This document shows positions 25,101-32,498 of a stretch of 47,195 bases of DNA, piece after piece (the stretch's first letter is position 1; the number at the start of each line of letters is the position of its first letter). The translations under genes were made by a program, and so were the position numbers. This stretch comes from Ilumatobacteraceae bacterium. GTDB lineage: Bacteria; Actinomycetota; Acidimicrobiia; Acidimicrobiales; Ilumatobacteraceae. The stretch lies in the NCBI GenBank assembly GCA_025358075.1, contig JANYKU010000096.1:1-47195 (forward strand), written 5' to 3'. A model generated the notes under the pieces. It did no database searches. It had not been told where the DNA came from and was given only the letters and a program-made list of their open reading frames with translations.

Positions 25101-25484
25101 TCAGGGATTGATCGCAGCGATCGCGTCGATCGAGATGAGCAGCCCACGGGGGAGCTGAACGTTCGCCGGCGCCGACCGCGCCGGCGCCGGGTCGGGCATG
25201 TGCCGGGCGTAGATCGCGTTGATCGCCGCGAAATCCTCGACGTTCGAATAGAAGATCGTTGTCTTCACGAGGTCGGCCATCGACGCTCCGGCAGCCTCCA
25301 GGATGCACGCCAGGTTGAGCAATGCCTGCTCGGTCTGCGCCTCGATGCCGACTCGCGCTTCACCGCTGACCGGGTCGATGCCAGCCGTCCCCGAACAGAA
25401 CACGAATCCGCCGGCAACGATCGCCTGGCTGTACGGGCCCAGTGCCGCCGGGGCACCTTCACTGGAGACAGCGCGCCGAGTCAC
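25101..25484 (-). CDS. RidA family (YjgF/YER057c/UK114) enamine/imine deaminase
   Basis: 127 residues. The GTG at 25484 overlaps the stop of the dehalogenase remnant (GTGA). Family features: APAALGPYSQAIVAGGFVFCSG at the N-terminus, QALLNLACILEAAGASMADLVK in the middle, and PAPARSAPANVQLPRGLLISID with the Arg that binds the substrate carboxylate. RidA proteins form trimers and hydrolyse reactive enamines. Coupling to a broken upstream gene means its translation may now depend on read-through of that remnant. Confidence 0.92.
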   Translation of the reverse strand: MTRRAVSSEGAPAALGPYSQAIVAGGFVFCSGTAGIDPVSGEARVGIEAQTEQALLNLACILEAAGASMADLVKTTIFYSNVEDFAAINAIYARHMPDPAPARSAPANVQLPRGLLISIDAIAAINP

Positions 25485-26038
25485 CGCTGGATCCCGCCTG
25501 CACGGTAGGAAGTCGGGCCACTGTCGGCGATGAACCCGATGATCACGGCTGCGAGTTCGGGACCCTTGTCCTCCTGCAGGAAGTGGCTGGCGCCCTCGAT
25601 CGTGGTGTGGGGTTGGCCCTTGGTGCCGGGCACCTTGGCGAGGAACGGTGCGTCGCCACCTTTCGTGATGAGGTCGAGGTCGCTGAAGCACAACAGGAAC
25701 GGCTTGTCGAACCGCGCCAGCACGATCCATGCGACTTTGTTCGCCTCGGATTCGGGATCGTCGGTGGACGTGGGAACGAACGACGGGAAGATGCGTGCGC
25801 CGGCCATGTACGACTCGTCGGGGAACGGCGCGTCGTAGGCGGCGATGATCTCCGGCGACAGATCAGTGGCGCTGCCGCCGTTGACGATGGCGCCGATCGG
25901 GAACACGGGTGACTCCTGCGAGAACTTCTGCCACCCCAAGAACGCATCACTGGGCTTGCCCTCGCCCGTGGGAAGGCCGGTGTTGCCGATGGCGACGCGA
26001 GCGAACCGATCGGGCTGGGCAACGCAAGCGTGTGCGGC
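25481..26038 (-). pseudogene. Haloalkane dehalogenase, N-terminally truncated
   Basis: The frame from 26038 down reads VAQPDRFARVAIGNTGLPTG, then SDAFLGWQKFSQESPVFP, AYDAPFPDESYMAGARIFP, RFDKPFLLCFSDLDLITKGG, QPHTTIEGASHFLQED and a stop at 25481. These match in order the second half of haloalkane dehalogenases, including the catalytic His in GASHFLQED. The first 120 or so residues, with the nucleophile D-W-G elbow, are missing: a TGA (26039-26041) and unrelated DNA lie there. The only in-frame start left is TTG at 25939. It cannot be catalytic. Its stop still overlaps the RidA start. Confidence 0.85.
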
Positions 26039-26074
26039 TCAAACGGGCAGAGCGACCTTCTGGCAGGATGAGTT

Positions 26075-26161
26075 ATGGCAAGCCCACTGCTCGAGACGAA
26101 GCTCCACGTCCCCAGGTGGGCCGGTCGCCGGGCCCTCGGCCGAACTTTGGTCGTACGCGGC
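26075..26161 (+). pseudogene. N-terminal fragment of a MalT-type LuxR regulator
   Basis: An ATG at 26075 opens with MASPLLETKLHVPRWAGRRA. PLLETKLHVPR is the characteristic start of MalT/LAL regulators and directly precedes their AAA ATPase. Here the match fades after about 20-25 residues, and no Walker A or later domain follows. It starts 34 bases from the broken edge of the haloalkane dehalogenase on the other strand, as if one event cut both. The match is short, hence the modest confidence. Confidence 0.45.
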
Positions 26162-26218
26162 TACGACGGCCGCGTGCAACCAGACTTCGCCGGTGTTCAG
26201 AGAGGAGCGGTCGGCGTA

Positions 26219-26638
26219 TCAGAAGCTCGCACGCAGGCCAACGCCGACCTCACCAGAACCCTCGAACACGTGGCCGTCGAAGCTGCCGTCGAGCTTGATG
26301 TTCAGCATCAAATCGATCTGGGTCGTCGGTCGGTCGAGCAGGTGCAGCTTGAGCTCGTTGTCCAGCGACATGCTGCTGCCTACGCCGGCAGCGCTGGTGT
26401 AGTCAACACCGGCTTCCAGGGTCTGGGTCAGCACGAGTCGGGCCGACAAGCGCCATTGGGCCTCGATGACCTGCATCGCAACACTGGTCTTGTAGTCATT
26501 CCACATCGAGGGGAGCTGCAGTTGGGCGGAATTCAAGAGGCTCAACTCGCCGAGCTGGCCCAGCGACCATCCGCCGCCGAGCCCGCTCAGGGTGATCGTC
26601 AGCTCTTCTCGGTTGAACGTGAGGTGCGGATCAGGCAT
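26219..26638 (-). CDS. Hypothetical beta-rich protein
   Basis: 139 residues without signal or membrane segment. Alternating hydrophobic/polar stretches (HLTFNREELTITLSG; LKLHLLDRPTTQIDLMLNIKL; GHVFEGSGEVGVGLRASF) suggest a beta-barrel or sandwich. The ATG at 26638 has GAGGAG seven bases upstream, directly after the stop of a 48-residue gene, so the pair forms a small operon. No family is recognised. The C-terminal half looks porin-like, but the protein is short and lacks a signal, so I do not call it an outer-membrane protein. Confidence 0.6.
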   Translation of the reverse strand: MPDPHLTFNREELTITLSGLGGGWSLGQLGELSLLNSAQLQLPSMWNDYKTSVAMQVIEAQWRLSARLVLTQTLEAGVDYTSAAGVGSSMSLDNELKLHLLDRPTTQIDLMLNIKLDGSFDGHVFEGSGEVGVGLRASF

Positions 26639-26648
26639 CGTGTACTCC

Positions 26649-26795
26649 TCAGGTGACGTCGGGGCCGTCGGGCGGGTCAGGGAGGAGGGAGGCGTCGATC
26701 GGAATGCTTGACCCTCCGAAGAACGTCAGGTTCGACGCGTTGGCCTCGAACGTGCTGCCGGCGACCCAATCATCGGACTCGTTGCTGTCGGTCAT
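26649..26795 (-). CDS. Small protein, 48 residues, unknown function
   Basis: ATG at 26795, stop at 26649, then GAGGAG and the start of the next gene after 10 bases. The sequence opens MTDSNESDDWVAGSTFEANA, is acidic and Ser/Pro/Gly-rich, and contains LTFFGG. G/C dominates the third codon positions, as in real genes here. The tight junction with the downstream gene also supports it. It lacks a clear ribosome-binding site and may be leaderless. Function unknown; perhaps a partner of the beta-rich protein. Confidence 0.5.
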   Translation of the reverse strand: MTDSNESDDWVAGSTFEANASNLTFFGGSSIPIDASLLPDPPDGPDVT

Positions 26796-26934
26796 GGGTT
26801 CGACAGTAAGCCCACGCCGGCGTTCGGCAGTGATGCCCGAAGACAGTTGATCGGGCAGATCTGCCTGCCCGAGTGAGCAGTCGTCACTTGATGCTGAGAT
26901 ACCGGGCCCGGCCCGCGGAAGTACAGTCGGCTGC

Positions 26935-27300
26935 GTGCCTGCGACGCACCGCCCCGATCCCGATCCCGATCCGTCTCACGCGGACGAGCTCGTTGCATCT
27001 CTCGAGGCGTTGCGTGACGATCTCGAAGATCGGGCGGCCGCACTTCGAGCGGGTGCGAACGTGCCGAGCGGTGGCATCTCGTTCGGCAAACGGGTGGGCG
27101 AAGGAACGAGCATCGCCATCGAGCGGTTCACGGACGTGGCGATTCACGAGCAGATCATGCACCAGCTGGCGGCAGTCGAAGCGGCGCTGGTCCGGGTCGC
27201 CGAGGGGACGTACGGGGTCTGCGACGTGTGTGGGCTTGCGATCGCTGCCGAGCGACTCGAGGCCATCCCGTGGGCGGCAACCTGCGTGTCGTGCGCGTAG
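26935..27300 (+). CDS. DksA/TraR-type C4 zinc-finger protein
   Basis: 121 residues. A long alpha-helical hairpin (about 15-85) ends in the zinc finger CDVCGLAI...CVSC at the C-terminus. That is the layout of DksA/TraR proteins, which reach into the RNA polymerase secondary channel and change promoter response. Actinobacterial members are usually near this length. The GTG at 26935 has no strong site. The 3' end abuts the FAD monooxygenase remnant on the opposite strand. Confidence 0.88.
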   Translation: MPATHRPDPDPDPSHADELVASLEALRDDLEDRAAALRAGANVPSGGISFGKRVGEGTSIAIERFTDVAIHEQIMHQLAAVEAALVRVAEGTYGVCDVCGLAIAAERLEAIPWAATCVSCA

Positions 27301-27325
27301 CGGTCTCCTGACGGTGCCGGCGATT

Positions 27326-27886
27326 GTCCATCGCTGCACTGAGCTGCCTCTGCAGTTCGATGAAGTGATGCGCCGGTGGGAACTTCGACAGCGCGCAAGT
27401 GATCTCGAAGATCTCGCGCAGTTGGCTGTCGCGTTCTGCGTGGTAGCCGGACAACGCGGTGGCCTCGTCCGCATCGCCGCGCAGGACGAGACCCAACGCG
27501 GTGGCGAGCAGGTCGGCATCGCGAAACGCATCGCTGATGCCGTGGCCTGGGTTCGGCATACCGATCATCCCGCGGACCGGCGACGTGCGCGTGGCGTTGG
27601 CGGAGATCCGATCGGCCAGCTCAGGTGCGGCGGCGCGCAGCATCGTGTCGAACGCGGCATCGATTGTGTCGTGCGAGCGGCGGAGGCGCAGTGCGTCGTC
27701 CGCTGGGGAGCAGACCCAGATGCACGCCTCGCCGTTGTTCGTCGGAAAGACACCGGCGAACAGCCGCTCGCCGAGGTGGTACTCCATCGCCGGCCAGTCA
27801 CCCGCGTAGTAGGTGTAGTGACCAGCGCCGCCAACGCCGCCAACGCCGCGCAGCTCGGTGATCGGAGCGAAGCGTTGACTCAGCAA
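27326..27886 (-). pseudogene. FAD-dependent monooxygenase fragment lacking the GD motif
   Basis: The frame reads HYTYYAGDWPAMEYHLGERL, FAGVFPTNNGEACIWV, RGMIGMPNPGHGISDAFRDA, DLLATALGLVLRG, then EITCALSKFPP and FIELQRQLSAAMD. This is the second half of a PF01494-type flavin monooxygenase. Between MPN and PGHGISDAF the family normally has about 25 residues holding the G-D motif that binds FAD ribitol; here they are deleted in frame. The N-terminal dinucleotide fold is also absent. The frame then runs on across the DksA gene without family resemblance. A double deletion remnant. Confidence 0.8.
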
Positions 27887-28050
27887 CGGGCCGCAGCGGA
27901 TGTCACGCCGATTCTGGTTCGCGCTAAGAGTGGCCGCCTCAATTTGCCGCGGGTTGGTTCGCCAGTTTGCTTGACAAAGCCTTGACGATACGCCTGACCG
28001 GCGTGCCTCGAGGAGCGCAAAGCCCAGTGAGGAAGGCGAATGAGCCGAAA

Positions 28051-28068
28051 TGAGTCGAATGACTCATA
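28051..28068. promoter_or_regulatory. Perfect dyad ATGAGTC-GAAT-GACTCAT
   Basis: Seven paired bases either side of a four-base spacer, about 130 bases upstream of the CAP gene start. A second dyad begins three bases later. The compact symmetry fits a dimeric regulator. Confidence 0.5.
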
Positions 28069-28070
28069 GT

Positions 28071-28102
28071 GAGATCATCGCGCGCTGCGTAGGATGATCT
28101 CA
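28071..28102. promoter_or_regulatory. Perfect 10-bp inverted repeat
   Basis: TGAGATCATC (28071-28080) and GATGATCTCA (28093-28102) with a 12-base spacer. It could be a second operator, a hairpin in the CAP gene leader, or a terminator that isolates it from the decayed region upstream. Confidence 0.5.
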
Positions 28103-28198
28103 TCTCAAGTTCGAGCTGGATTCGACTGACGCTTGACGGTGGCGACTGTTCGTCTGCTAAAACTCTGCCGGGCGCAGAACAATCGGGGGTCCGGTTCA

Positions 28199-29860
28199 AT
28201 GCATCGGTACGACGGATCGCGCCCAGCGCGCTGGTCGAAGCGCGATTGGATCACGAAGGTCGGAGTAGGGGCAGTTTGCTGGGGCCTTGCGGCAGTGCCA
28301 TTGGCATTTGTCGAGAGCACCGTTGATGCCGCACCCGTCGCGTCAGCGGCCTACGTGTCGATGCAGCCATGCCGCTTGGCAGACACTCGTCTTGCGGGTG
28401 GGTACTCGCGTCTCGACGCCTTGACCGTCCAGATTCCCGCCAGCGGAGTGTGCGGCATCCCCGCCAATGCGACGTCGGTTGCGTTGACGTTGACCGTTGT
28501 CGGGCCGCAAGCCGCTGGGTTCCTCACGGCCTGGCCGGCGGATCAAGCGCGGCCTGTCGTTTCGAACGTGAACTTCGACGTCGGCCAGATCCGAGCGAAT
28601 GGCTCCATCACGCGTGTCGATGCGTCTGGGGCGTTTCGCGTGTTCACTTCGGTCCCCGCGAACGTGGTCGCAGACGTCGTCGGAGCGTTCGTACCCGCCA
28701 GTGCAGCTGCGGCGGGGAGGTTCATCGCTCGACCCTCGACACGCCTTTACGATTCGCGTTCCGGGCCCACGCTCGCGCCCGGCGCAACGAAGACCTTGTC
28801 GTTGCCTGCCGGAGTCCCGGCCGATGCCGTGGCCCTGGCGCTCAACATCACGATCACGGAATCCTCCGCGCCCGGCTTCGTCACCGAGTTCCCCGCCGGT
28901 CGCCAGATGCCGACTTCGTCGATTCTGAACGTCGATCGGCCCGGTCAAACCCGGGCGGCAGCGGGCATCTTCCCCGTGTCCCCCACCGGCGTGGCGCTCT
29001 ATCTCTCCGGCGGTGGCCACATCGTCGTCGATCTTCTCGGATACCTCACCGGCCCCTCTGCCGGATCGGGTACCGATGGACTGTTCACGGCCTATGACCC
29101 GACCCGCCTGCTCGACACCCGTGGCCAGAGCCCGCTCGGCAACAACGTGCCGCTCTACCCAGGTGGCGGCCTGGAACTCGCCGTCTCTCAAGGTGGGTCG
29201 ATCGCCTCCAACGTCACCTCGGTCGATGGCACCGGCGGCTACGTCACGGCATTCCCTGCTGGGACCCCGCGGCCGAACACGTCGACGGTCAACTCAGTCG
29301 GCGGCAGCGACGTCGTGGCCAACTTCGCCATCACCCAGGTCTCGAACCGCGGTCTCTGCTTCTTCAGCCAATCGCAGACCGACCTGCTCGCCGATCTACA
29401 GGGCTGGTTCTCGGGCCCCTCGGCGACCGCAACCCAATCGTCGCCCGCGAACACTCCGCCTCCGGCACACCAGGTGGGATACTCGCCGTGCACTAGCGAC
29501 GGACTGTCGTCTTTGAACGCGACCCGCGCTGCCGCCGGTGTGGCGCCGCTAGCCCTCAGTCCTGCTGCCCAGGCCTTTGCCTGCTTGTATGCGTTGCAGC
29601 TGGCTCAAGCCAACAACGGACTCGTCCACTCCGACAGCGCGACCCGCGACGCGGCGGTCGGATGCCCGACCGGCGAGAACCTCGCTGCCGCCTCTGGCAC
29701 ATCCACATCGCTCTTGATCTCGATTTGGTACAACTCGGCACCACATCTGGCCAACGTCAACAACGCCATCTACCGCAGCGCGGGGCTGGGCTTCGTCGTC
29801 CGCACCGATGCCTCAGCGAATCAAGTCACCTACGGCTCTACAGTATTCGCCCTCTGCTGA
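28199..29860 (+). CDS. Exported protein: three R-x-x-D-T-R repeats and a C-terminal CAP (SCP/PR1) domain
   Basis: 553 residues from the ATG at 28199. N-terminal signal about 15-50. Three beta-rich repeats of about 120 residues follow, opening with PCRLADTR (57-64), STRLYDSR (180-187) and PTRLLDTR (301-308) and closing with VVGAF, VVDLLGY and LLADLQGW. After a Pro/Thr/Ser linker comes a CAP domain (about 432-553) with LNATRAAAGVAPL, His477, GENLA (Glu493) and W-Y-x-S-x-x-H516. CAP proteins act extracellularly as lipid-binding or, in some cases, protease-like effectors. The repeats look like surface adhesion or wall-binding modules. A terminator-like hairpin follows at 29943. Confidence 0.87.
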   Translation: MHRYDGSRPARWSKRDWITKVGVGAVCWGLAAVPLAFVESTVDAAPVASAAYVSMQPCRLADTRLAGGYSRLDALTVQIPASGVCGIPANATSVALTLTVVGPQAAGFLTAWPADQARPVVSNVNFDVGQIRANGSITRVDASGAFRVFTSVPANVVADVVGAFVPASAAAAGRFIARPSTRLYDSRSGPTLAPGATKTLSLPAGVPADAVALALNITITESSAPGFVTEFPAGRQMPTSSILNVDRPGQTRAAAGIFPVSPTGVALYLSGGGHIVVDLLGYLTGPSAGSGTDGLFTAYDPTRLLDTRGQSPLGNNVPLYPGGGLELAVSQGGSIASNVTSVDGTGGYVTAFPAGTPRPNTSTVNSVGGSDVVANFAITQVSNRGLCFFSQSQTDLLADLQGWFSGPSATATQSSPANTPPPAHQVGYSPCTSDGLSSLNATRAAAGVAPLALSPAAQAFACLYALQLAQANNGLVHSDSATRDAAVGCPTGENLAAASGTSTSLLISIWYNSAPHLANVNNAIYRSAGLGFVVRTDASANQVTYGSTVFALC

Positions 29861-29942
29861 GCGACCGCTCGTGATCGACCGCCACCGGGACCCGCCTCGT
29901 GCGTTCGCGGGAGTCGTGACGACCGTCGCCGACCCGCGTTCA

Positions 29943-29966
29943 GGCCCCGCTCTCCGGAGTGGGGCC
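29943..29966 (+). terminator. Hairpin terminator after the CAP gene
   Basis: GGCCCCGCTC-TCCG-GAGTGGGGCC, a 10-bp stem with one G-T wobble, 82 bases after the stop and followed by TTA. It also lies about 120 bases beyond the convergent SDR stop, so it may serve both. Confidence 0.6.
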
Positions 29967-30086
29967 TTACGCTGTGGATTCAACACTGCCGACGCGGTGC
30001 GTTCGGTGATCCGGTCTCAGTACGCGTCAGAAACAGAACACTTGTTTCTTATTTGATGCCCGAGAACCTTGCAACTCGCGCACGCT

Positions 30087-30830
30087 TCATGCGATCACCG
30101 CCCCGCCGGACATCAGCACGTTCTCACCCACGATGCTCACGTTCGCCGGCGACGCCAGGAAGGCAACCAGCTCGGCCACCTCGGCCGGCTCGATCGGCTG
30201 ACGGGTCGGGAGCGAGGCAACCATCGGCGCATACCAATCGGTGGCCTTCGCTGTATCCGTGGCCATCGGGCCCGGAGCGACTGCGTTGACGAGGATTCCC
30301 ATCGGGGCGACCTCAAGGGCCACCGAGCGAGTGATGCTGATGACCGCTGCCTTGCTGGCCGCGTAGTGCGCGTTCGGCGGGTGGGCCTTCACGCCGTCGA
30401 CGGACGAGATGTTGACGATGCGGCCGCCGCCGATCTCGCGCATGTGCGGGATGGCCTCGATCATCATGAAGTACGTCCCCAGGACGTTGACATCGAGCAC
30501 ATCGTGCCAGTCGTCGGCGGAGAGGTCGAGCACGGGACGGCGGGGGAAGACACCGGCGGCGTTCACCAGCACGTCGACACGACCGAAGCGCGACACGGTC
30601 GCGGCGACCACGTCGTGACAGGCATCGCGGTCGCGCACATCCGCGGTCACGACCAGCACCGCGGCCCCTTCTGACTCCAGTGCAGTCGCGGCCTGCTCCA
30701 GCGCGGCTTCGTCTCGCCCGACGAGGGCGACACCCAAGCCATCCGCAGCGAGCCGGCGTGCACAGGCAAAGCCCAGCCCTCGACTGGCCCCCGTGACGAT
30801 CGCGATGCGTGAACCACCTTCCGGCAACAC
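30087..30830 (-). CDS. Short-chain dehydrogenase/reductase (classical SDR)
   Basis: 247 residues from GTG at 30830; the frame is open to 30995, but that part overlaps the neighbour's 3' end and is out of family. IVTGASRGLGFACARRLAAD binds the cofactor, and NAAG is present at the fourth strand. The catalytic Ser is in IVNISSVDG, and YxxxK is in HYAASKAAVISITRS. NAVAPGPMAT and the end VLMSGGAVIA complete the fold. It resembles FabG-like 3-oxoacyl reductases, but the substrate is open. It lies 127 bases behind the AmiC-like gene on the same strand. Confidence 0.92.
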   Translation of the reverse strand: MLPEGGSRIAIVTGASRGLGFACARRLAADGLGVALVGRDEAALEQAATALESEGAAVLVVTADVRDRDACHDVVAATVSRFGRVDVLVNAAGVFPRRPVLDLSADDWHDVLDVNVLGTYFMMIEAIPHMREIGGGRIVNISSVDGVKAHPPNAHYAASKAAVISITRSVALEVAPMGILVNAVAPGPMATDTAKATDWYAPMVASLPTRQPIEPAEVAELVAFLASPANVSIVGENVLMSGGAVIA

Positions 30831-30957
30831 CGCCCGGACTGTACCGCGGTGCTGATCGGGATCAGCGTTGTGCGGCCGACTGCCCGGCGCGCCTTGGTGG
30901 CCGGCAAGCGCGGTGGTCGCTCTCGGGGGTGACCCGACAGCGACCACTGCGCCACCT

Positions 30958-32076
30958 TCATCGCTGAACGTCGCACTCCTTCGGGTCGATGACACCGAGG
31001 TTCTTGACGACCTCGAAGGTGCCGTCTTTCGACTGCGCGATGTACATGTTCATGCGCACGTGGTGCTGCCCGGGCACCATCTCTGCAGGACCGCCCGGTC
31101 CCTGGGCGATGCTGGCGTGGTCCAACGCCTTCACGACATCGTCCTGCTTCAGCGAGCCGGCCTCGTTGACGGCCGACTCCCACAGCTTCAGGCCCCGGTA
31201 CATGCCCGAGCAGGCACTGCCGGCGGTGAACATGGCACTGCCGGGAAAACGCTCGTCGTACTTGGCAAGCAGTGCTGTGCTGAACGGGTCGCTGACGGCT
31301 CGGTAGAAGTCGAGACACCCGTACAGGCCCTCGACATGCTCGGCCGGCACCAGGTTCAGGAAGTTCTCGTCGAAGTACGTACAGACGATGTGTCCTCCCC
31401 GCTTCGTGAAGCCGGCGTTGAACAGGCGCTCGAGGAACGGCGTCAGCCCCGGAGGCACGATGGTGTTGAACACGACATCAGCGCCACTCGCCATGATGTC
31501 GTCGACGACCCCGTCGTAGTCCATGTGGTCCATCGGGAAGTACTCCTCGCCGACCACCGAACCGCCCTCGGCACCGGCGACCTCACGAACCTTCTTGTTC
31601 ATCGTGTGCGGCCAGATGTAGTCGGCCGACGGCATGTAGAACGTCTTGGCCCCGGTGTGTCGCATCAGCCAGGGAAAGAGTGGTTCGACTTGCTGTGCCG
31701 GCACCGGACCGGTGCAGAAGATCAGTGGGTCACACTCCTGGCCCTCGTACTGCTCTGGGTAGATGTAGAGCGTGTTGCCCTGCTCGACCGCCGGGCCCTT
31801 GATGGCCTGGCGAGTGGAGCTGTAGATGCCGCCGAGGATGACGTCGACGTGCTCCTGTTCGACGAGCTTGGAGGCAGCGGCTGCCGCGGCGCTGTCTTCC
31901 GTCGCGCTGTCCTCGATGAACAACTCGATCGGATGGCCGAGGAGGCCGCCCTCGGCGTTGATGTCGTCGATCACCATCTTGGCGACGTTCGTGTTGGCGA
32001 CACCCATGAACGAGAGTGGCCCTGTTTGATCGGTGATGATGCCGACTCGAGCCGGCCGGCCGGTTGACGTAGCCAT
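30958..32076 (-). CDS. Type I periplasmic-binding-fold protein without signal peptide (AmiC/UrtA-like)
   Basis: 372 residues of the branched-chain amino acid/amide-urea binding family: VGIITDQTGPLSFMGVANTN, then INAEGGLLGHPIELFIEDSA, LGGIYSSTRQAIKGPA, GEEYFPMDHMDYDGVVDDI and a long C-terminal lobe. The order and the Y-F-P-x-x-x-x-D-Y motif match the amide/urea branch. There is no signal peptide or lipobox, and no permease or ATPase genes are nearby, so a cytosolic sensor role like AmiC is more likely than transport. It starts seven bases after the stop of a 90-residue gene, suggesting an operon. The ligand is unknown. Confidence 0.8.
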   Translation of the reverse strand: MATSTGRPARVGIITDQTGPLSFMGVANTNVAKMVIDDINAEGGLLGHPIELFIEDSATEDSAAAAAASKLVEQEHVDVILGGIYSSTRQAIKGPAVEQGNTLYIYPEQYEGQECDPLIFCTGPVPAQQVEPLFPWLMRHTGAKTFYMPSADYIWPHTMNKKVREVAGAEGGSVVGEEYFPMDHMDYDGVVDDIMASGADVVFNTIVPPGLTPFLERLFNAGFTKRGGHIVCTYFDENFLNLVPAEHVEGLYGCLDFYRAVSDPFSTALLAKYDERFPGSAMFTAGSACSGMYRGLKLWESAVNEAGSLKQDDVVKALDHASIAQGPGGPAEMVPGQHHVRMNMYIAQSKDGTFEVVKNLGVIDPKECDVQR

Positions 32077-32082
32077 GTCTCG

Positions 32083-32355
32083 CTACGCCCGGTACGTGCC
32101 GGCGAGCACGGCCGCCTGTGGCTTGCCCACGTGCCCGGCTTCCTTGAGGATCGGCGGCACCGCTGGATCGGAGACGAAGCTCAGCCACCCTTGCTCGTCC
32201 CAGTCGAAGAGCGCCCAGACGCGATCCTCTTCGCTCGGATCGCGAAAGACGGTTGAGCCCTTCGACCCGTGCTCTGCTCGCTTCACTGCGCCCTTGGAGG
32301 CGAAGACTTCCAGGAACCGGTCGACGTTCTCGACCTTCGTCGTTGCCAAAATCAT
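32083..32355 (-). CDS. Small alpha/beta protein, unknown function
   Basis: 90 residues from the ATG at 32355 with GGGAGA upstream; the frame is open to 32502. It opens MILATTKVENVDRFLEVFA, then GSKGSTVFRDPSEEDRVWALFDWDEQGWLSFV, and ends HVGKPQAAVLAGTYRA. The beta-alpha-beta pattern recalls dimeric ferredoxin-like (ABM-type) small proteins. It precedes the AmiC-like gene by six bases and is probably co-transcribed; a stress- or substrate-responsive pair is possible. Confidence 0.7.
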   Translation of the reverse strand: MILATTKVENVDRFLEVFASKGAVKRAEHGSKGSTVFRDPSEEDRVWALFDWDEQGWLSFVSDPAVPPILKEAGHVGKPQAAVLAGTYRA

Positions 32356-32498
32356 TGCTGTTCTCCCGTTCTCGTTGGACTTGCGTCCTCGCCAGCCCGG
32401 TTGGTTGGCGTGCGATCGATCCTCCTCGCAAACGGGTTGCGGCGCATGAGGAGACCTCCTCATTTCGCCGAGAAAATGCTGTACGGAGGGGCAGCAGA

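Larger units (their letters stand above)
27887..28198. other. Non-coding leader region with two large dyads
   Basis: 312 bases between the monooxygenase remnant and the CAP-domain protein. No convincing gene. It holds two inverted repeats described separately (28051-28068 and 28071-28102) and AT-richer stretches that could be the promoter of the CAP gene. Confidence 0.5.
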
